64,000 bases of DNA, from positions 96,854-160,853 of the forward strand of contig QNQO01002087.1 of NCBI GenBank assembly GCA_003290165.1, given 5' to 3'. The notes beneath the pieces are model-generated. The model was not told the origin of the DNA. It searched no databases and saw only the letters and a program-made list of their open reading frames with translations. Positions within the stretch are counted from its first letter, which is position 1, and the number at the start of each line of letters is the position of its first letter. Of this stretch, positions 59,026-64,000 are shown in pieces. A program made the translations under genes and the position numbers. The DNA comes from Berberis thunbergii. Taxonomy: Eukaryota; Streptophyta; Magnoliopsida; Ranunculales; Berberidaceae.

Positions 59026-61320
59026 GTAAATTTAAATGTGAATTACGGTATTTAATTTGTTTGCTTAGGTATTTGATTTGATTGTTACAATTGATGATAG
59101 TATTGATTTTAGTGGTTCGTAGGATTGATTTTTTTAAGTTTGTGTGTCATTGTTATATGAGCGAAGCTACCCGCACTAAAGACATGGTTCTAACAGAGAC
59201 CATTTGTATGAATTTTTTAGAGATAACCAACAAAAATACTCCTTAGTTGAAAAATGTCCTCACATGATACTTGGTTTCTCAAATAACATCATTAACCTAT
59301 AGTGATTTAGCTGGGAATTGGATGCTTAATAGCTAGAGATCCTAAATACCTTACTCCACACTATGTAATCTTAATAGTACTGTCATTAATACCTTATTCA
59401 ATGTTCTTTTTAGGATATAATCTTAATAGTACTGTCATTATCCTTATCCCTGATCTAAAACTTATTAGTTTGGTGGCGAGTGCGTGCAAAATATAGCCAA
59501 AATGCATCCAGCTTATTAGTGTGTTTTTCCAACATTTCACATTGGTTTTTCCAGCAAAATATAGTACTATGTAATCTAACATTTCACATTGGTTTTTCCA
59601 CTGTTCAATGAACAGTAATTTTAGTGTGTTTGTCCTACGTGGAAACACTTATGTAATTGGCAAAGTTAAGTAAAAAATAATCCCAATAGGTTTCCTCTCC
59701 CTCTCCTTTCCCCTCTCTTCCTCTACCCAAACAAGCATTGAAGAAGAAGGAAGAAGCTCTACATCTCCTCCTCTGAAGTTGTTTCTTCTTCTTCTTCTTC
59801 TTCATCTTCTTCCATTCTCTTCTTCCTCTCGCAGCCCTCTCGCAGAGCATCCCCTCTCGCAGCCCCTCGCAGAGAGGATCTCAAGTTCTTCAGCCCCTTT
59901 CTTGGTTGTTTCTTCTTCTTCTTCTTCTTCTTCCATTCTCTTCTTCCTCTCGCAGCCCTCTCGCAGAGCATCCCTCTCGCAGAGAGGATCTCAAGTTCTT
60001 CATAACATTCCTCTCTTCCAGGTATCTCACATTCCTCTCTTCTCTTCAAATCGATTTTTTTCGGTCTTATAACTCTGAAAAGATTGTTTCTTTTGATGAT
60101 GATGATGATGATGATGAACGGGAGTACGAAAACATCCTATTGAATTTGATAGAGACCCAACTGATTGCTCCACCATCCATTCTTACACTCCCACCACTTT
60201 CTTATTCGAATTTGATGGAGTGAGGGGTATTTGATGGAGAACACTAATTGCTCAACCTTACTGTTTCTTCTTCTTCTTTTCATTTCCTCTGTCGGGTGTG
60301 TTTGATGGAGTGAGGGGTGAAGAGGGTTTCAGTGCTGGTGCAATTTGGGTGATTGAACCCATTTTTTGTTTAGGGTGATGGTGGTGAGGTCGATTGTGGT
60401 TGGCAGTGGTGGCGAGCTCGATTGTTGATTAGGGATGGTGGTTGTGAGATTGGTTGGGAGTGGGATGTGGCGGCGAGGTTCAGAAATGGTGGCGGTGGCG
60501 AACTCATATTGGAAGTGGTAGTGTGAGGTTGATTATGGGAGGTGATGTGGTTCAGTTGGAGAGATTGAAGGTGGTCCAATGGTTGGTTTGGGTTGTGGAC
60601 TGAAGTAGATGGATGGAGTGGTGTTGGTTCAGTTGTGAGAACAAAGAGAAGAGATACGATTTCTTCTCACGCAGGTGGACTGTAAGTAGCAGCTCTCTTT
60701 CTTCTCACGCAGTTCTTCTCCCTTTCATCTCTTGCAATTTGTTGATTAAGGGCTTCCTTTCACTCTTTTTTTAATCTTTAGGGTTTCTTTGTTATGTTGA
60801 ATTATTTGGTTGCCAATCTCGACTCTTATTTCCACTATATCTGTGCAATGTGTTGATTCTATGCAATTTATTTCTTCATAATGGCACAATGGTATGAGTT
60901 GATTTGGTTTGTTTTTCTTCTCCATTTCATCCCTTTCATCTCTAGCAATTTGTTAATTTAGGGCTTATTTTAACCACTCTTTTAATCTTTAATCTCTAAA
61001 TTTGTTGCGAATCTTCTGCAGTTTTGTCTCACATTTCTCCCTCTCATGTAGCTATCTCTGTTCAATGCATTGATTCTCTACAATTTTTGAAAAATGGGTT
61101 GATTATTTTGTGACAAAGGCACAGTGGGTTTATTTTTTCTCGCACAACTCCTTCTTTCTTTCGATTCACCCGCCATCTTCGAGTAAGGTAAATTTCTATA
61201 GTTTATACGATTTGATGTTTTTAGTGTCTAAAGTGAGTTGTATTGAATTTGAGGTTTATTGGTTATTGAATTGCTGCAAATTCATGATTTGTATTCATTC
61301 TCATCTATGTAGATCATAAT

Positions 61321-61974
61321 TTGGTCATGAATATGTTTTTTTCGGTGTGTTTGTCCTACGTGGCACCACTCATCTATGGGTGTGTTTGTCCTACGTGGCA
61401 CCACTTATGTAATTGGCATAAGTTAAGTAAAAAAAAAATCCCGATAGGTTTCCTCTCCCTCTCCTTTCCCCTCTCTTCCTCTACCCAAACAAGCATTGAA
61501 GAAGAAGGAAGAAGCTACTCTTCCTCTACATCTCCTCCTCTGAAGTTGTTTCTTCTTCTTCTTCTTCTTCCATTCGCTTCTTCCTCTCGCAGCCCTCTCG
61601 CAGAGCAGCCCCTCTCGCAGCCCCTCGCAGAGAGGATCTCAAGTTCTTCAGCCAATTTCTTGGTTGTTTCTTCTTCTTCTTCCATTCTCTTCTTCCTCTC
61701 GCAACCCTCTTGCAGAGCATCCCCTCTCGCAGAGAGGATCTCAAGTTCTTCATACCATTCCTCTCTTCTCTTCAAATCGATTTTTTTTCGGTCTTATAAC
61801 TCTGAAAAGATTGTGGGGAAGTACGAAATCAATGCTCCAAAGGGTGTTGTGGTTGGATCTGTGGAGGATGTTCGAAATGCGATTCAGGATGTTTTCCCCA
61901 AGGAAAATGAAGTGAGTTCACTGTTTCTATCTCTTCCTTCAAGTAGTAAAGTTGAATTTTTTTTAATATTGTGA
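61321..61974 (+). CDS. Chimeric open frame: serine-rich leader joined to succinyl-CoA ligase exon
   Basis: An open frame of 217 codons that begins MVMNMFFSVCLSYVAP in the leader and runs through the Ser/Leu-rich cttcttctt part. It crosses into ligase exon 1 (GKYEINAPKGVVVGSVEDV), then reads into the intron. In units 1-3 and 5 the same leader frame stops at TAA in ttcttcataacattcc; here the codon is TAC (61753-61755, ttcttcataccattcc). No evidence of expression is visible, and the start is simply the first ATG. I regard it as a chance fusion of a recent duplicate, not an established gene. Confidence 0.25.
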   Translation: MVMNMFFSVCLSYVAPLIYGCVCPTWHHLCNWHKLSKKKIPIGFLSLSFPLSSSTQTSIEEEGRSYSSSTSPPLKLFLLLLLLPFASSSRSPLAEQPLSQPLAERISSSSANFLVVSSSSSILFFLSQPSCRASPLAERISSSSYHSSLLFKSIFFRSYNSEKIVGKYEINAPKGVVVGSVEDVRNAIQDVFPKENEVSSLFLSLPSSSKVEFFLIL

Positions 61975-62101
61975 GTGATTTGCAATGCAGTTGGTGGTTA
62001 AGAGTCAAATTCTTGCTGGTGGAAGAGGTTTGGGGACCTTCAAGAGTGGGCTCAAAGGTGAAGTGCACATTGTTAAGACTAATGAAGTTGAAGATATAGC
62101 T
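61810..62101 (+). pseudogene. Succinyl-CoA ligase beta fragment, copy 6
   Basis: Exons 61810-61911 and 61991-62101. It differs from the other copies by GVVVGS for GVAVGS and by one extra T in the intron. Confidence 0.85.
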
Positions 62102-62325
62102 GTAATCAATTACTTATTGCGTTTATGAATGAAATTCAAAGTAATGGTTTTATGATGATTTTATGATTTTGTTTGAAAACTGTATTTTTTTAAAAGCATG
62201 TTGATATTGTCTTAGTTAGTGTTCATATGACCAAGAAGTTGTTTATAATTTCTAAATATGTTGCCTTGCTATTGCATTTTCATTTGAAATGTGTCATTGT
62301 GCAGTTTAATCATTATAGTTTACTT

Positions 62326-64000
62326 CACCATCCATTCTTACACTCCCACCACTTTCTTATTCGAATTTGATGGAGTGAGGGGTATTTGATGGAGAACACT
62401 AATTGCTCAACCTTACTGTTTTCTTCTTCTTCTTTTCATTTCCTCTGTCGGGTGTGTTTGATGGAGTGAGGGGTGAAGAGGGTTTCAGTGCTGGTGCAAT
62501 TTGGGTGATTGAACCCATTTTTGTTTAGGGTGATGGTGGTGAGGTCGATTGTGGTTGGCAGTGGTGGCGAGCTCGATTGTTGATTAGGGATGGTGGTTTT
62601 GAGATTGGTTGGGAGTGGGATGGGGCGGCGAGGTTCAGAAATGGTGGCGGTGGCGAACTCATATTGGAAGTGGTAGTGTGAGGTTGATTATGGGAGGTGA
62701 TGTGGTTCAGTTGGAGAGATTGAAGGTGGTCCAATGGTTGGTTGGAGTGGTGTTGGTTCAGTTGTGAGAACAAAGAGAAGAGATACGATTTCTTCTCACG
62801 CAGGTGGACTGTAAGTAGCAGCTCTCTTTCTTCTCACGCAGTTCTTCTCCCTTTCATCTCTTGCAATTTGTTGATAAGGGCTTCCTTTCACTCTTTTTTT
62901 AATCTTTAGGGTTTCTTTGTTATGTGAATTATTTGGTTGCCAATCTCGACTCTTATTTCCACTATATCTGTGCAATGTGTTGATTCTATGCAATTTATTT
63001 CTTTCATAATGGCACAATGGTATGAGTTGATTTGGTTTGTTTTTCTTCTCCATTTCATCCCTTTCATCTCTAGCAATTTGTTAATTTAGGGCTTATTTTA
63101 ACCACTCTTTTAATCTTTAATCTCTAAATTTGTTGCGAATCTTCTGCAGTTTTGTTCACATTCTCCCTCTCATGTAGCTATCTCTGTTCAATGCATTGAT
63201 TCTCTACAATTTTGAAAAATGGGTTGATTATTTTGTGACAAAGGCACAATGGGTTGATTTTTTCTCGCACAACTCCTTCTTTCTTTCGATTCACCCGCCA
63301 TCTTCGAGTAAGGTAATTTCTATAGTTTATACGATTTGATGTTTTTAGTGTCTAAAGTGAGTTGTATTGAATTTGAGGTTTATTGGTTATTGAATTGCTG
63401 CAAATTCATGATTTGTATTCATTCTCATCTATGTAGATCATATTGGTCATGAATATGTTTTTTTCGGTGTGTTTGTCCTACGTGGCACCACTCATCTATG
63501 GGTGTGTTTGTCCTACGTGGCACCACTTATGTAATTGGCATAAGTTAAGTAAAAAAAAAAATCCCGATAGGTTTCCTCTCCCTTTCCTTTCCCCTCTCTC
63601 CTCTACCCAAACAAGCATTGAAGAAGAAGGAAGAAGCTCCTCTTCCTCTACATCTCCTCCTCTGAAGTTGTTTCTTCTTCTTCTTCTTCTTCCATTCGCT
63701 TCTTCCTCTCGCAGCCCTCCTCGCAGAGAGGATCTCAAGTTCTTCAGCCCCTTTCTTGGTTGTTTCTTCTTCTCTTCCATTCTCTCTTCCTCTCGCAACC
63801 CTCTCGCAGAGCATCCCTCATCGGAGAGAGGATCTCAAGTTCTTCATAACATCCTCTCTTCTCTTCAATCGATTTTTTCGTCTTATAACTCTGAAAAGAT
63901 TGTGGGGAAGTACGAAATCAATGCTCCAAAGGGTGTTGCGGTTGGATCTGTTGAGGATGTTCGAAATGCGATTCTGGATGTTTTCCCCAAGGAAATGAAG
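62326..64000 (+). repeat. Partial core-SUCLA unit 5 at window edge, many small deletions
   Basis: Follows the other units closely up to about 62870, then shows frequent single-base losses (ttgataagg for ttgattaagg, tatgtgaa for tatgttgaa, ttttgttcacattctcc for ttttgtctcacatttctcc, gatcatattgg for gatcataatttgg). It continues past the window. Confidence 0.85.
63900..64000 (+). pseudogene. Succinyl-CoA ligase beta fragment, copy 7 (cut by window edge)
   Basis: First exon only; ends aaggaaatgaag, with one A fewer than copy 1, as in copy 3. Also reads attctggatg for attcaggatg. Confidence 0.75.

Larger units (their letters stand above)
56287..60170 (+). repeat. 3.89-kb higher-order unit 2 (core-SUCLA-UBC-L)
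   Basis: 3,884 bp, same order as unit 1. Its core has an insertion (tttgggttgtggactgaagtag near 56704) shared with the next core (60595) but absent from 52399. L copy 4 occupies about 59574-60170. Confidence 0.88.
60171..62325 (+). repeat. 2.15-kb core-SUCLA unit 4
   Basis: 2,155 bp; carries the tttgggttgtggactgaagtag insertion of higher-order unit 2 but returns to caccatcc after the ligase piece, like units 1-3. It is a recombinant of the two unit types. Confidence 0.85.
37954..64000 (+). mobile_element. CACTA left terminus with captured gene fragments; right end not in window
   Basis: CACTACACCAAAAGGG at 37954 followed by a single clear subterminal repeat. Downstream, all on the plus strand, lie a pyrimidine-rich leader, NEET, CHY zinc finger, CesA, NEK, a Mur-ligase-like exon and then the tandem array. 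No GGTGTAGTG terminus was found to the right, so the element either extends beyond the window or has lost that end. Assigning everything up to 64000 to one element is inference from shared orientation and fragment style. Confidence 0.5.
43664..64000 (+). repeat. 20-kb higher-order tandem array carrying gene fragments
   Basis: The array alternates modules: L (leader with GAT repeats, ~0.59 kb), core (~1.1 kb), SUCLA (succinyl-CoA ligase piece, ~1.0 kb) and UBC (E2 piece plus tail, ~1.2 kb). Order: L, (core-SUCLA)x3, broken core, UBC, L, core-SUCLA-UBC-L (twice), core-SUCLA, then partial core-SUCLA at the edge. Copies are nearly identical, so the expansion is recent. Most open frames are translations of cttcttctt or cgcagagagg repeats on one strand or the other. 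Confidence 0.9.

Noticed and set aside
44457..62773. Repeated minus frame starting MFSQLNQHHSNQ or MDHLQSLQLN
   Set aside because: Low-complexity His/Gln/Pro/Ser translation of the G/T-rich core, antisense to the captured exons and without a domain.
43678..64000. Ser/Leu-rich plus frames and Glu/Lys/Arg-rich minus frames of 70-150 codons
   Set aside because: They are translations of cttcttctt and ctcgcagagagg repeats in all frames. Lengths change between copies with small indels, which is not how a conserved protein behaves.

Overview
The window is plant nuclear DNA, most likely from a eudicot, and almost entirely transposable-element sequence. The plant call rests on recognisable pieces of plant genes (cellulose synthase A, plant-type urease, a PATROL1-like MUN/DUF810 protein, an NLR-type leucine-rich repeat, a UBC15/16-type E2), on TEs of plant type (CACTA, hAT, Tourist-like MITE, tRNA-derived SINEs) and on a retrotransposon primer-binding site matching plant initiator tRNA-Met. 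I see no intact host gene, no rRNA or tRNA gene, no CRISPR array and no transposase or reverse transcriptase with a complete reading frame.

Layout. 1-502 is the end of a CACTA element that runs off the left edge. 503-9725 is a spacer of nested small TEs: a hAT-like element carrying an LRR fragment (1011-2152), decayed LTR-like sequence, a Tourist-like MITE (5468-6325), SINEs (7.9-8.9 kb) and two long hairpins (9135-9310, 9538-9655). 9729-37040 is a complete 27.3-kb CACTA element bounded by the 3-bp duplication TGT. It holds, all on the minus strand, splice-bounded pieces of an AAA-ATPase, a Mut7-C RNase-domain protein, an unidentified exon, urease and a coiled-coil protein. Nested in it are a 557-bp hAT element (8-bp duplication CACACACT) and a 16.6-kb retrotransposon array of four 3.78-kb LTRs and three 0.5-kb internal segments inside one CTTGA duplication. 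Each LTR carries pieces of leucine aminopeptidase, an RRM protein and a MUN-domain protein.

37041-37812 is a short spacer. At 37813 and 37954 further CACTA left ends start in the opposite orientation. From there to the right edge, captured pieces lie all on the plus strand: CDGSH/NEET protein, CHY/CTCHY zinc-finger protein, cellulose synthase A, NEK kinase and a probable Mur-ligase-like exon. These are followed by a 20-kb higher-order tandem array (2.13-kb and 3.89-kb units) with seven copies of a succinyl-CoA ligase beta fragment and three of an E2 fragment. No right terminus is seen, so whether the array belongs to this CACTA element is an inference.

Taken together, this is a hot spot of gene-fragment capture. 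In both large CACTA elements the fragments keep exon-intron structure and point inward from the same kind of terminus, behind a pyrimidine-rich leader with a splice donor. This suggests chimeric spliced transcripts. Most fragments that can be checked carry frame-breaking or active-site changes, so they are more likely raw material or small-RNA sources than working enzymes.
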